This document shows positions 46,231 through 61,500 of a stretch of 64,000 nt of DNA, in pieces. Positions within the stretch are counted from its first letter, which is position 1. The number at the start of each line of letters is the position of its first letter. The translations under genes were made by a program, and so were the position numbers. Source of the stretch: Lytechinus variegatus. Lineage: Eukaryota > Echinodermata > Echinoidea > Temnopleuroida > Toxopneustidae. The notes under the pieces are model-generated. The model made no database searches, was not told the origin of the DNA, and worked only from the letters and a program-made list of their open reading frames with translations. The stretch is taken from assembly GCF_018143015.1 (NCBI RefSeq), contig NC_054749.1:35773000-35836999 (forward strand). The letters run 5' to 3'.

Positions 46231-46582
46231 CTAAGAAAACACCTTCCAAAAAGCAAACAAAAATCAAATTTGAGGGGCAGATCGGGGAAAATAATTTTAT
46301 GGGTGAAAAAAAATCATAACACGCTCCTGCATTTTTATGATGCTATTTCACGTTTCCACTCAATACCTTTTTTTACTTTTTTACACGATTGTGGTATTTT
46401 GCTCCTTGTATTTTAATTACCGTAGTGGCAATATTGTGGAATACCGCCGTCTACATAGGGTCCTCATATTACGTGTATTAGGAAGCACGCGTGTAATGGG
46501 ATCCAGGAATTTCGGGAATCCCCTTTAGACCCGTACCTAAAATGACGTAATGGTTGGAAAAATCAACACTGGATAAGACAGT
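46231..46582. other. Unique spacer before the satellite
   Basis: No feature is seen. The satellite begins sharply after 'actggataagacag' at 46582. Confidence 0.5.
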
Positions 46583-49500
46583 AATGGACGCCTGACAATT
46601 AACCCCTGGATTAAAAATTTTTGTGCCACCTGTATCGCTTTGGATTGATTGAAACTTGGTATTCCTGGAGTTTGAGTCTCTTTAAAGGTGACTGAACTTA
46701 TTGGGGGCACTTTGAAAATGGCATAAAACCCCCATTTCGTCCAGATTATGGCTCGAGTGCCGCAATTAACAAGGGTCTTTAATGGACGCCTGACAATTAA
46801 CCCCTGGATTAAAAATTTTTGTGCCACCTGTATCGCTTTGGATTGATTAAAACTTGGTATTCCTGGAGTTTGAGTCTCTTTAAAGGTGACTGAACTTATT
46901 GGGGGCACTTTGAAAATGGCATAAAACCCCCATTTCGTCCAGATTATGGCTCGAGTGCCGCAATTAACATGGGTCTTTAATGGACGCCTGACAATTAACC
47001 CCTGGATTAAAAATTTTTGTGCCACCTGTATCGCTTTGGATTGATTAAAACTTGGTATTCCTGGAGTTTGAGTCTCTTTAAAGGTGACTGAACTTATTGG
47101 GGGCACTTTGAAAATGGCATAAAACCCCCATTTCGTCCAGATTATGGCTCGAGTGCCGCAATTAACAAGGGTCTTTAATGGACGCCTGACAATTAACCCC
47201 TGGATTAAAAATTTTTGTGCCACCTGTATCGCTTTGGATTGATTAAAACTTGGTATTCCTGGAGTTTGAGTCTCTTTAAAGGTGACTGAACTTATTGGGG
47301 GCACTTTGAAAATGGCATAAAACCCCCATTTCGTCCAGATTATGGCTCGAGTGCCGCAATTAACATGGGTCTTTAATGGACGCCTGACAATTAACCCTGG
47401 ATTAAAAATTTTTGTGCCACCTGTATCGCTTTGGATTGATTGAAACTTGGTATTCCTGGAGTTTGAGTCTCTTTAAAGGTGACTGAACTTATTGGGGGCA
47501 CTTTGAAAATGGCATAAAACCCCCATTTCGTCCAGATTATGGCTCGAGTGCCGCAATTAACAAGGGTCTTTAATGGACGCCTGACAATTAACCCCTGGAT
47601 TAAAAATTTTTGTGCCACCTGTATCGCTTTGGATTGATTGAAACTTGGTATTCCTGGAGTTTGAGTCTCTTTAAAGGTGACTGAACTTATTGGGGGCACT
47701 TTGAAAATGGCATAAAACCCCCATTTCGTCCAGATTATGGCTCGAGTGCCGCAATTAACATGGGTCTTTAATGGACGCCTGACAATTAACCCCTGGATTA
47801 AAAATTTTTGTGCCACCTGTATCGCTTTGGATTGATTGAAACTTGGTATTCCTGGAGTTTGAGTCTCTTTAAAGGTGACTGAACTTATTGGGGGCACTTT
47901 GAAAATGGCATAAAACCCCATTTCGTCCAGATTATGGCTCGAGTGCCGCAATTAACATGGGTCTTTAATGGACGCCTGACAATTAACCCCTGGATTAAAA
48001 ATTTTTGTGCCACCTGTATCGCTTTGGATTGAGTAGAACTTGGTATTCCTGGAGTTTGAGTCTCTTTAAAGGTGACTGAACTTATTGGGGGCACTTTGAA
48101 AATGGCATAAAACCCCCATTTCGTCCAGATTATGGCTCGAGTGCCGCAATTAACATGGGTCTTTAATGGACGCCTGACAATTAACCCCTGGATTAAAAAT
48201 TTTTGTGCCACCTGTATCGCTTTGGATTGATTAAAACTTGGTATTCCTGGAGTTTGAGTCTCTTTAAAGGTGACTGAACTTATTGGGGGCACTTTGAAAA
48301 TGGCATAAAACCCCCATTTCGTCCAGATTATGGCTCGAGTGCCGCAATTAACAAGGGTCTTTAATGGACGCCTGACAATTAACCCCTGGATTAAAAATTT
48401 TTGTGCCACCTGTATCGCTTTGGATTGATTAAAACTTGGTATTCCTGGAGTTTGAGTCTCTTTAAAGGTGACTGAACTTATTGGGGGCACTTTGAAAATG
48501 GCATAAAACCCCCATTTCGTCCAGATTATGGCTCGAGTGCCGCAATTAACATGGGTCTTTAATGGACGCCTGACAATTAACCCCTGGATTAAAAATTTTT
48601 GTGCCACCTGTATCGCTTTGGATTGATTAAAACTTGGTATTCCTGGAGTTTGAGTCTCTTTAAAGGTGACTGAACTTATTGGGGGCACTTTGAAAATGGC
48701 ATAAAACCCCCATTTCGTCCAGATTATGGCTCGAGTGCCGCAATTAACAAGGGTCTTTAATGGACGCCTGACAATTAACCCCTGGATTAAAAATTTTTGT
48801 GCCACCTGTATCGCTTTGGATTGATTGAAACTTGGTATTCCTGGAGTTTGAGTCTCTTTAAAGGTGACTGAACTTATTGGGGGCACTTTGAAAATGGCAT
48901 AAAACCCCCATTTCGTCCAGATTATGGCTCGAGTGCCGCAATTAACATGGGTCTTTAATGGACGCCTGACAATTAACCCCTGGATTAAAAATTTTTGTGC
49001 CACCTGTATCGCTTTGGATTGATTGAAACTTGGTATTCCTGGAGTTTGAGTCTCTTTAAAGGTGACTGAACTTATTGGGGGCACTTTGAAAATGGCATAA
49101 AACCCCATTTCGTCCAGATTATGGCTCGAGTGCCGCAATTAACAAGGGTCTTTAATGGACGCCTGACAATTAACCCCTGGATTAAAAATTTTTGTGCCAC
49201 CTGTATCGCTTTGGATTGATTAAAACTTGGTATTCCTGGAGTTTGAGTCTCTTTAAAGGTGACTGAACTTATTGGGGGCACTTTGAAAATGGCATAAAAC
49301 CCCCATTTCGTCCAGATTAGGGCTCGAGTGCCGCAATTAACATGGGTCTTTAATGGACGCCTGACAATTAACCCCTGGATTAAAAATTTTTGTGCCACCT
49401 GTATCGCTTTGGATTGATTAAAACTTGGTATTCCTGGAGTTTGAGTCTCTTTAAAGGTGACTGAACTTATTGGGGGCACTTTGAAAATGGCATAAAACCC

Positions 49501-52500
49501 CCATTTCGTCCAGATTATGGCTCGAGTGCCGCAATTAACAAGGGTCTTTAATGGACGCCTGACAATTAACCCCTGGATTAAAAATTTTTGTGCCACCTGT
49601 ATCGCTTTGGATTGATTAAAACTTGGTATTCCTGGAGTTTGAGTCTCTTTAAAGGTGACTGAACTTATTGGGGGCACTTTGAAAATGGCATAAAACCCCC
49701 ATTTCGTCCAGATTATGGCTCGAGTGCCGCAATTAACATGGGTCTTTAATGGACGCCTGACAATTAACCCCTGGATTAAAAATTTTTGTGCCACCTGTAT
49801 CGCTTTGGATTGATTGAAACTTGGTATTCCTGGAGTTTGAGTCTCTTTAAAGGTGACTGAACTTATTGGGGGCACTTTGAAAATGGCATAAAACCCCCAT
49901 TTCGTCCAGATTATGGCTCGAGTGCCGCAATTAACAAGGGTCTTTAATGGACGCCTGACAATTAACCCCTGGATTAAAAATTTTTGTGCCACCTGTATCG
50001 CTTTGGATTGATTGAAACTTGGTATTCCTGGAGTTTGAGTCTCTTTAAAGGTGACTGAACTTATTGGGGGCACTTTGAAAATGGCATAAAACCCCCATTT
50101 CGTCCAGATTATGGCTCGAGTGCCGCAATTAACATGGGTCTTTAATGGACGCCTGACAATTAACCCCTGGATTAAAAATTTTTGTGCCACCTGTATCGCT
50201 TTGGATTGATTGAAACTTGGTATTCCTGGAGTTTGAGTCTCTTTAAAGGTGACTGAACTTATTGGGGGCACTTTGAAAATGGCATAAAACCCCCATTTCG
50301 TCCAGATTATGGCTCGAGTGCCGCAATTAACATGGGTCTTTAATGGACGCCTGACAATTAACCCCTGGATTAAAAATTTTTGTGCCACCTGTATCGCTTT
50401 GGATTGAGTAGAACTTGGTATTCCTGGAGTTTGAGTCTCTTTAAAGGTGACTGAACTTATTGGGGGCACTTTGAAAATGGCATAAAACCCCCATTTCGTC
50501 CAGATTATGGCTCGAGTGCCGCAATTAACATGGGTCTTTAATGGACGCCTGACAATTAACCCCTGGATTAAAAATTTTTGTGCCACCTGTATCGCTTTGG
50601 ATTGATTAAAACTTGGTATTCCTGGAGTTTGAGTCTCTTTAAAGGTGACTGAACTTATTGGGGGCACTTTGAAAATGGCATAAAACCCCCATTTCGTCCA
50701 GATTATGGCTCGAGTGCCGCAATTAACAAGGGTCTTTAATGGACGCCTGACAATTAACCCCTGGATTAAAAATTTTTGTGCCACCTGTATCGCTTTGGAT
50801 TGATTAAAACTTGGTATTCCTGGAGTTTGAGTCTCTTTAAAGGTGACTGAACTTATTGGGGGCACTTTGAAAATGGCATAAAACCCCCATTTCGTCCAGA
50901 TTATGGCTCGAGTGCCGCAATTAACATGGGTCTTTAATGGACGCCTGACAATTAACCCCTGGATTAAAAATTTTTGTGCCACCTGTATCGCTTTGGATTG
51001 ATTAAAACTTGGTATTCCTGGAGTTTGAGTCTCTTTAAAGGTGACTGAACTTATTGGGGGCACTTTGAAAATGGCATAAAACCCCCATTTCGTCCAGATT
51101 ATGGCTCGAGTGCCGCAATTAACAAGGGTCTTTAATGGACGCCTGACAATTAACCCCTGGATTAAAAATTTTTGTGCCACCTGTATCGCTTTGGATTGAT
51201 TGAAACTTGGTATTCCTGGAGTTTGAGTCTCTTTAAAGGTGACTGAACTTATTGGGGGCACTTTGAAAATGGCATAAAACCCCCATTTCGTCCAGATTAT
51301 GGCTCGAGTGCCGCAATTAACATGGGTCTTTAATGGACGCCTGACAATTAACCCCTGGATTAAAAATTTTTGTGCCACCTGTATCGCTTTGGATTGATTG
51401 AAACTTGGTATTCCTGGAGTTTGAGTCTCTTTAAAGGTGACTGAACTTATTGGGGGCACTTTGAAAATGGCATAAAACCCCCATTTCGTCCAGATTATGG
51501 CTCGAGTGCCGCAATTAACAAGGGTCTTTAATGGACGCCTGACAATTAACCCCTGGATTAAAAATTTTTGTGCCACCTGTATCGCTTTGGATTGAGTAGA
51601 ACTTGGTATTCCTGGAGTTTGAGTCTCTTTAAAGGTGACTGAACTTATTGGGGGCACTTTGAAAATGGCATAAAACCCCCATTTCGTCCAGATTATGGCT
51701 CGAGTGCCGCAATTAACATGGGTCTTTAATGGACGCCTGACAATTAACCCCTGGATTAAAAATTTTTGTGCCACCTGTATCGCTTTGGATTGATTAAAAC
51801 TTGGTATTCCTGGAGTTTGAGTCTCTTTAAAGGTGACTGAACTTATTGGGGGCACTTTGAAAATGGCATAAAACCCCCATTTCGTCCAGATTATGGCTCG
51901 AGTGCCGCAATTAACAAGGATCTTTAATGGACGCCTGACAATTAACCCCTAGATTAAAAATTTTTGTGCCACCTGTATCGCTTTGGATTGATTAAAACTT
52001 GGTATTCCTGGAGTTTGAGTCTCTTTAAAGGTGACTGAACTTATTGGGGGCACTTTGAAAATGGCATAAAACCCCCATTTCGTCCAGATTATGGCTCGAG
52101 TGCCGCAATTAACATGGGTCTTTAATGGACGCCTGACAATTAACCCCTGGATTAAAAATTTTTGTGCCACCTGTATCGCTTTGGATTGATTAAAACTTGG
52201 TATTCCTGGAGTTTGAGTCTCTTTAAAGGTGACTGAACTTATTGGGGGCACTTTGAAAATGGCATAAAACCCCCATTTCGTCCAGATTATGGCTCGAGTG
52301 CCGCAATTAACAAGGGTCTTTAATGGACGCCTGACAATTAACCCCTGGATTAAAAATTTTTGTGCCACCTGTATCGCTTTGGATTGATTAAAACTTGGTA
52401 TTCCTGGAGTTTGAGTCTCTTTAAAGGTGACTGAACTTATTGGGGGCACTTTGAAAATGGCATAAAACCCCCATTTCGTCCAGATTATGGCTCGAGTGCC

Positions 52501-55500
52501 GCAATTAACAAGGGTCTTTAATGGACGCCTGACAATTAACCCCTGGATTAAAAATTTTTGTGCCACCTGTATCGCTTTGGATTGATTAAAACTTGGTATT
52601 CCTGGAGTTTGAGTCTCTTTAAAGGTGACTGAACTTATTGGGGGCACTTTGAAAATGGCATAAAACCCCCATTTCGTCCAGATTATGGCTCGAGTGCCGC
52701 AATTAACATGGGTCTTTAATGGACGCCTGACAATTAACCCCTGGATTAAAAATTTTTGTGCCACCTGTATCGCTTTGGATTGATTAAAACTTGGTATTCC
52801 TGGAGTTTGAGTCTCTTTAAAGGTGACTGAACTTATTGGGGGCACTTTGAAAATGGCATAAAACCCCCATTTCGTCCAGATTATGGCTCGAGTGCCGCAA
52901 TTAACAAGGGTCTTTAATGGACGCCTGACAATTAACCCCTGGATTAAAAATTTTTGTGCCACCTGTATCGCTTTGGATTGATTAAAACTTGGTATTCCTG
53001 GAGTTTGAGTCTCTTTAAAGGTGACTGAACTTATTGGGGGCACTTTGAAAATGGCATAAAACCCCCATTTCGTCCAGATTATGGCTCGAGTGCCGCAATT
53101 AACATGGGTCTTTAATGGACGCCTGACAATTAACCCCTGGATTAAAAATTTTTGTGCCACCTGTATCGCTTTGGATTGATTGAAACTTGGTATTCCTGGA
53201 GTTTGAGTCTCTTTAAAGGTGACTGAACTTATTGGGGGCACTTTGAAAATGGCATAAAACCCCCATTTCGTCCAGATTATGGCTCGAGTGCCGCAATTAA
53301 CAAGGGTCTTTAATGGACGCCTGACAATTAACCCCTGGATTAAAAATTTTTGTGCCACCTGTATCGCTTTGGATTGAGTAGAACTTGGTATTCCTGGAGT
53401 TTGAGTCTCTTTAAAGGTGACTGAACTTATTGGGGGCACTTTGAAAATGGCATAAAACCCCCATTTCGTCCAGATTATGGCTCGAGTGCCGCAATTAACA
53501 TGGGTCTTTAATGGACGCCTGACAATTAACCCCTGGATTAAAAATTTTTGTGCCACCTGTATCGCTTTGGATTGATTAAAACTTGGTATTCCTGGAGTTT
53601 GAGTCTCTTTAAAGGTGACTGAACTTATTGGGGGCACTTTGAAAATGGCATAAAACCCCCATTTCGTCCAGATTATGGCTCGAGTGCCGCAATTAACAAG
53701 GGTCTTTAATGGACGCCTGACAATTAACCCCTGGATTAAAAATTTTTGTGCCACCTGTATCGCTTTGGATTGATTGAAACTTGGTATTCCTGGAGTTTGA
53801 GTCTCTTTAAAGGTGACTGAACTTATTGGGGGCACTTTGAAAATGGCATAAAACCCCCATTTCGTCCAGATTATGGCTCGAGTGCCGCAATTAACAAGGG
53901 TCTTTAATGGACGCCTGACAATTAACCCCTGGATTAAAAATTTTTGTGCCACCTGTATCGCTTTGGATTGATTAAAACTTGGTATTCCTGGAGTTTGAGT
54001 CTCTTTAAAGGTGACTGAACTTATTGGGGGCACTTTGAAAATGGCATAAAACCCCCATTTCGTCCAGATTATGGCTCGAGTGCCGCAATTAACATGGGTC
54101 TTTAATGGACGCCTGACAATTAACCCCTGGATTAAAAATTTTTGTGCCACCTGTATCGCTTTGGATTGATTAAAACTTGGTATTCCTGGAGTTTGAGTCT
54201 CTTTAAAGGTGACTGAACTTATTGGGGGCACTTTGAAAATGGCATAAAACCCCCATTTCGTCCAGATTATGGTTCGAGTGCCGCAATTAACAAGGGTCTT
54301 TAATGGACGCCTGACAATTAACCCCTGGATTAAAAATTTTTGTGCCACCTGTATCGCTTTGGATTGATTAAAACTTGGTATTCCTGGAGTTTGAGTCTCT
54401 TTAAAGGTGACTGAACTTATTGGGGGCACTTTGAAAATGGCATAAAACCCCCATTTCGTCCAGATTATGGCTCGAGTGCCGCAATTAACATGGGTCTTTA
54501 ATGGACGCCTGACAATTAACCCCTGGATTAAAAATTTTTGTGCCACCTGTATCGCTTTGGATTGATTGAAACTTGGTATTCCTGGAGTTTGAGTCTCTTT
54601 AAAGGTGACTGAACTTATTGGGGGCACTTTGAAAATGGCATAAAACCCCCATTTCGTCCAGATTATGGCTCGAGTGCCGCAATTAACATGGGTCTTTAAT
54701 GGACGCCTGACAATTAACCCCTGGATTAAAAATTTTTGTGTCACCTGTATCGCTTTGGATTGATTAAAACTTGGTATTCCTGGAGTTTGAGTCTCTTTAA
54801 AGGTGACTGAACTTATTGGGGGCACTTTGAAAATGGCATAAAACCCCCATTTCGTCCAGATTATGGCTCGAGTGCCGCAATTAACATGGGTCTTTAATGG
54901 ACGCCTGACAATTAACCCCTGGATTAAAAATTTTTGTGCCACCTGTATCGCTTTGGATTGATTAAAACTTGGTATTCCTGGAGTTTGAGTCTCTTTAAAG
55001 GTGACTGAACTTATTGGGGGCACTTTGAAAATGGCATAAAACCCCCATTTCGTCCAGATTATGGCTCGAGTGAGGCAATTAACAAGGGTCTTTAATGGAC
55101 GCCTGACAATTAACCCCTGGATTAAAAATTTTTGTGCCACCTGTATCGCTTTGGATTGATTGAAACTTGGTATTCCTGGAGTTTGAGTCTCTTTAAAGGT
55201 GACTGAACTTATTGGGGGCACTTTGAAAATGGCATAAAACCCCCATTTCGTCCAGATTATGGCTCGAGTGCCGCAATTAACATGGGTCTTTAATGGACGC
55301 CTGACAATTAACCCCTGGATTAAAAATTTTTGTGAAACCTGTATCGCTTTGGATTGATTGAAACTTGGTATTCCTGGAGTTTGAGTCTCTTTAAAGGTGA
55401 CTGAACTTATTGGGGGCACTTTGAAAATGGCATAAAACCCCCATTTCGTCCAGATTATGGCTCGAGTGCCGCAATTAACAAGGGTCTTTAATGGACGCCT

Positions 55501-58500
55501 GACAATTAACCCCTGGATTAAAAATTTTTGTGCCACCTGTATCGCTTTGGATTGATTAAAACTTGGTATTCCTGGAGTTTGAGTCTCTTTAAAGGTGACT
55601 GAACTTATTGGGGGCACTTTGAAAATGGCATAAAACCCCCATTTCGTCCAGATTATGGCTCGAGTGCCGCAATTAACATGGGTCTTTAATGGACGCCTGA
55701 CAATTAACCCCTGGATTAAAAATTTTTGTGCCACCTGTATCGCTTTGGATTGATTAAAACTTGGTATTCCTGGAGTTTGAGTCTCTTTAAAGGTGACTGA
55801 ACTTATTGGGGGCACTTTGAAAATGGCATAAAACCCCCATTTCGTCCAGATTATGGCTCGAGTGCCGCAATTAACAAGGATCTTTAATGGACGCCTGACA
55901 ATTAACCCCTGGATTAAAAATTTTTGTGCCACCTGTATCGCTTTGGATTGATTAAAACTTGGTATTCCTGGAGTTTGAGTCTCTTTAAAGGTGACTGAAC
56001 TTATTGGGGGCACTTTGAAAATGGCATAAAACCCCCATTTCGTCCAGATTATGGCTCGAGTGCCGCAATTAACATGGGTCTTTAATGGACGCCTGACAAT
56101 TAACCCCTGGATTAAAAATTTTTGTGCCACCTGTATCGCTTTGGATTGATTAAAACTTGGTATTCCTGGAGTTTGAGTCTCTTTAAAGGTGACTGAACTT
56201 ATTGGGGGCACTTTGAAAATGGCATAAAACCCCCATTTCGTCCAGATTATGGCTCGAGTGCCGCAATTAACAAGGGTCTTTAATGGACGCCTGACAATTA
56301 ACCCCTTGATTAAAAATTTTTGTGCCACCTGTATCGCTTTGGATTGATTGAAACTTGGTATTCCTGGAGTTTGAGTCTCTTTAAAGGTGACTGAACTTAT
56401 TGGGGGCACTTTGAAAATGGCATAAAACCCCCATTTCGTCCAGATTATGGCTCGAGTGCCGCAATTAACAAGGGTCTTTAATGGACGCCTGACAATTAAC
56501 CCCTGGATTAAAAATTTTTGTGCCACCTGTATCGCTTTGGATTGATTAAAACTTGGTATTCCTGGAGTTTGAGTCTCTTTAAAGGTGACTGAACTTATTG
56601 GGGGCACTTTGAAAATGGCATAAAACCCCCATTTCGTCCAGATTAGGGCTCGAGTGCCGCAATTAACATGGGTCTTTAATGGACGCCTGACAATTAACCC
56701 CTGGATTAAAAATTTTTGTGCCACCTGTATCGCTTTGGATTGATTGAAACTTGGTATTCCTGGAGTTTGAGTCTCTTTAAAGGTGACTGAACTTATTGGG
56801 GGCACTTTGAAAATGGCATAAAACCCCCATTTCGTCCAGATTATGGCTCGAGTGCCGCAATTAACAAGGGTCTTTAATGGACGCCTGACAATTAACCCCT
56901 GGATTAAAAATTTTTGTGCCACCTGTATCGCTTTGGATTGATTAAAACTTGGTATTCCTGGAGTTTGAGTCTCTTTAAAGGTGACTGAACTTATTGGGGG
57001 CACTTTGAAAATGGCATAAAACCCCCATTTCGTCCAGATTATGGCTCGAGTGCCGCAATTAACAAGGGTCTTTAATGGACGCCTGACAATTAACCCCTGG
57101 ATTAAAAATTTTTGTGCCACCTGTATCGCTTTGGATTGATTAAAACTTGGTATTCCTGGAGTTTGAGTCTCTTTAAAGGTGACTGAACTTATTGGGGGCA
57201 CTTTGAAAATGGCATAAAACCCCCATTTCGTCCAGATTATGGCTCGAGTGCCGCAATTAACATGGGTCTTTAATGGACGCCTGACAATTAACCCCTGGAT
57301 TAAAAATTTTTGTGCCACCTGTATCGCTTTGGATTGATTAAAACTTGGTATTCCTGGAGTTTGAGTCTCTTTAAAGGTGACTGAACTTATTGGGGGCACT
57401 TTGAAAATGGCATAAAACCCCCATTTCGTCCAGATTATGGCTCGAGTGCCGCAATTAACAAGGGTCTTTAATGGACGCCTGACAATTAACCCCTGGATTA
57501 AAAATTTTTGTGCCACCTGTATCGCTTTGGATTGATTGAAACTTGGTATTCCTGGAGTTTGAGTCTCTTTAAAGGTGACTGAAATTATTGGGGGCACTTT
57601 GAAAATGGCATAAAACCCCCATTTCGTCCAGATTATGGCTCGAGTGCCGCAATTAACATGGGTCTTTAATGGACGCCTGACAATTAACCCCTGGATTAAA
57701 AATTTTTGTGCCATCTGTATCGCTTTGGATTGATTGAAACTTGGTATTCCTGGAGTTTGAGTCTCTTTAAAGGTGACTGAACTTATTGGGGGCACTTTGA
57801 AAATGGCATAAAACCCCCATTTCGTCCAGATTATGGCTCGAGTGCCGCAATTAACAAGGATCTTTAATGGACGCCTGACAATTAACCCCTGGATTAAAAA
57901 TTTTTGTGCCACCTGTATCGCTTTGGATTGATTAAAACTTGGTATTCCTGGAGTTTGAGTCTCTTTAAAGGTGACTGAACTTATTGGGGGCACTTTGAAA
58001 ATGGCATAAAACCCCCATTTCGTCCAGATTATGGCTCGAGTGCCGCAATTAACATGGGTCTTTAATGGACGCCTGACAATTAACCCCTGGATTAAAAATT
58101 TTTGTGCCACCTGTATCGCTTTGGATTAATTAAAACTTGGTATTCCTGGAGTTTGAGTCTCTTTAAAGGTGACTGAACTTATTGGGGGCACTTTGAAAAT
58201 GGCATAAAACCCCCATTTCGTCCAGATTATGGCTCGAGTGCCGCAATTAACAAGGATCTTTAATGGACGCCTGACAATTAACCCCTGGATTAAAAATTTT
58301 TGTGCCACCTGTATCGCTTTGGATTGATTAAAACTTGGTATTCCTGGAGTTTGAGTCTCTTTAAAGGTGACTGAACTTATTGGGGGCACTTTGAAAATGG
58401 CATAAAACCCCCATTTCGTCCAGATTATGGCTCGAGTGCCGCAATTAACATGGGTCTTTAATGGACGCCTGACAATTAACCCCTGGATTAAAAATTTTTG

Positions 58501-61500
58501 TGCCACCTGTATCGCTTTGGATTGATTAAAACTTGGTATTCCTGGAGTTTGAGTCTCTTTAAAGGTGACTGAACTTATTGGGGGCACTTTGAAAATGGCA
58601 TAAAACCCCCATTTCGTCCAGATTATGGCTCGAGTGCCGCAATTAACAAGGGTCTTTAATGGACGCCTGACAATTAACCCCTGGATTAAAAATTTTTGTG
58701 CCACCTGTATCGCTTTGGATTGATTGAAACTTGGTATTCCTGGAGTTTGAGTCTCTTTAAAGGTGACTGAACTTATTGGGGGCACTTTGAAAATGGCATA
58801 AAACCCCCATTTCGTCCAGATTATGGCTCGAGTGCCGCAATTAACATGGGTCTTTAATGGACGCCTGACAATTAACCCCTGGATTAAAAATTTTTGTGCC
58901 ACCTGTATCGCTTTGGATTGATTGAAACTTGGTATTCCTGGAGTTTGAGTCTCTTTAAAGGTGACTGAACTTATTGGGGGCACTTTGAAAATGGCATAAA
59001 ACCCCCATTTCGTCCAGATTATGGCTCGAGTGCCGCAATTAACAAGGGTCTTTAATGGACGCCTGACAATTAACCCCTGGATTAAAAATTTTTGTGCCAC
59101 CTGTATCGCTTTGGATTGATTAAAACTTGGTATTCCTGGAGTTTGAGTCTCTTTAAAGGTGACTGAACTTATTGGGGGCACTTTGAAAATGGCATAAAAC
59201 CCCCATTTCGTCCAGATTATGGCTCGAGTGCCGCAATTAACATGGGTCTTTAATGGACGCCTGACAATTAACCCCTGGATTAAAAATTTTTGTGCCACCT
59301 GTATCGCTTTGGATTGATTAAAACTTGGTATTCCTGGAGTTTGAGTCTCTTTAAAGGTGACTGAACTTATTGGGGGCACTTTGAAAATGGCATAAAACCC
59401 CCATTTTGTCCAGATTATGGCTCGAGTGCCGCAATTAACAAGGGTCTTTAATGGACGCCTGACAATTAACCCCTGGATTAAAAATTTTTGTGCCACCTGT
59501 ATCGCTTTGGATTGATTGAAACTTTGTATTCCTGGAGTTTGAGTCTCTTTAAAGGTGACTGAACTTATTGGGGGCACTTTGAAAATGGCATAAAACCCCC
59601 ATTTCGTCCAGATTATGGCTCGAGTGCCGCAATTAACATGGGTCTTTAATGGACGCCTGACAATTAACCCCTGGATTAAAAATTTTTGTGCCACCTGTAT
59701 CGCTTTGGATTGATTAAAACTTGGTATTCCTGGAGTTTGAGTCTCTTTAAAGGTGACTGAACTTATTGGGGGCACTTTGAAAATGGCATAAAACCCCCAT
59801 TTCGTCCAGATTATGGCTCGAGTGCCGCAATTAACAAGGGTCTTTAATGGACGCCTGACAATTAACCCCTGGATTAAAAATTTTTGTGCCACCTGTATCG
59901 CTTTGGATTGATTAAAACTTGGTATTCCTGGAGTTTGAGTCTCTTTAAAGGTGACTGAACTTATTGGGGGCACTTTGAAAATGGCATAAAACCCCCATTT
60001 CGTCCAGATTATGGCTCGAGTGCCGCAATTAACATGGGTCTTTAATGGACGCCTGACAATTAACCCCTGGATTAAAAATTTTTGTGCCACCTGTATCGCT
60101 TTGGATTGATTGAAACTTGGTATTCCTGGAGTTTGAGTCTCTTTAAAGGTGACTGAACTTATTGGGGGCACTTTGAAAATGGCATAAAACCCCCATTTCG
60201 TCCAGATTATGGCTCGAGTGCCGCAATTAACAAGGGTCTTTAATGGACGCCTGACAATTAACCCCTGGATTAAAAATTTTTGTGCCACCTGTATCGCTTT
60301 GGATTGATTAAAACTTGGTATTCCTGGAGTTTGAGTCTCTTTAAAGGTGACTGAACTTATTGGGGGCACTTTGAAAATGGCATAAAACCCCCATTTCGTC
60401 CAGATTATGGCTCGAGTGCCGCAATTAACATGGGTCTTTAATGGACGCCTGACAATTAACCCCTGGATTAAAATTTTTGTGCCACCTGTATCGCTTTGGA
60501 TTAATTAAAACTTGGTATTCCTGGAGTTTGAGTCTCTTTAAAGGTGACTGAACTTATTGGGGGCACTTTGAAAATGGCATAAAACCCCCATTTCGTCCAG
60601 ATTATGGCTCGAGTGCCGCAATTAACAAGGGTCTTTAATGGACGCCTGACAATTAACCCCTGGATTAAAAATTTTTGTGCCACCTGTATCGCTTTGGATT
60701 GATTGAAACTTGGTATTCCTGGAGTTTGAGTCTCTTTAAAGGTGACTGAACTTATTGGGGGCACTTTGAAAATGGCATAAAACCCCCATTTCGTCCAGAT
60801 TATGGCTCGAGTGCCGCAATTAACATGGGTCTTTAATGGACGCCTGACAATTAACCCCTGGATTAAAAATTTTTGTGCCACCTGTATCGCTTTGGATTGA
60901 TTGAAACTTGGTATTCCTGGAGTTTGAGTCTCTTTAAAGGTGACTGAACTTATTGGGGGCACTTTGAAAATGGCATAAAACCCCCATTTCGTCCAGATTA
61001 TGGCTCGAGTGCCGCAATTAACAAGGGTCTTTAATGGACGCCTGACAATTAACCCCTGGATTAAAAATTTTTGTGCCACCTGTATCGCTTTGGATTGATT
61101 AAAACTTGGTATTCCTGGAGTTTGAGTCTCTTTAAAGGTGACTGAACTTATTGGGGGCACTTTGAAAATGGCATAAAACCCCCATTTCGTCCAGATTATG
61201 GCTCGAGTGCCGCAATTAACATGGGTCTTTAATGGACGCCTGACAATTAACCCCTGGATTAAAAATTTTTGTGCCACCTGTATCGCTTTGGATTGATTGA
61301 AACTTGGTATTCCTGGAGTTTGAGTCTCTTTAAAGGTGACTGAACTTATTGGGGGCACTTTGAAAATGGCATAAAACCCCCATTTCGTCCAGATTATGGC
61401 TCGAGTGCCGCAATTAACAAGGATCTTTAATGGACGCCTGACAATTAACCCCTGGATTAAAAATTTTTGTGCCACCTGTATCGCTTTGGATTGATTAAAA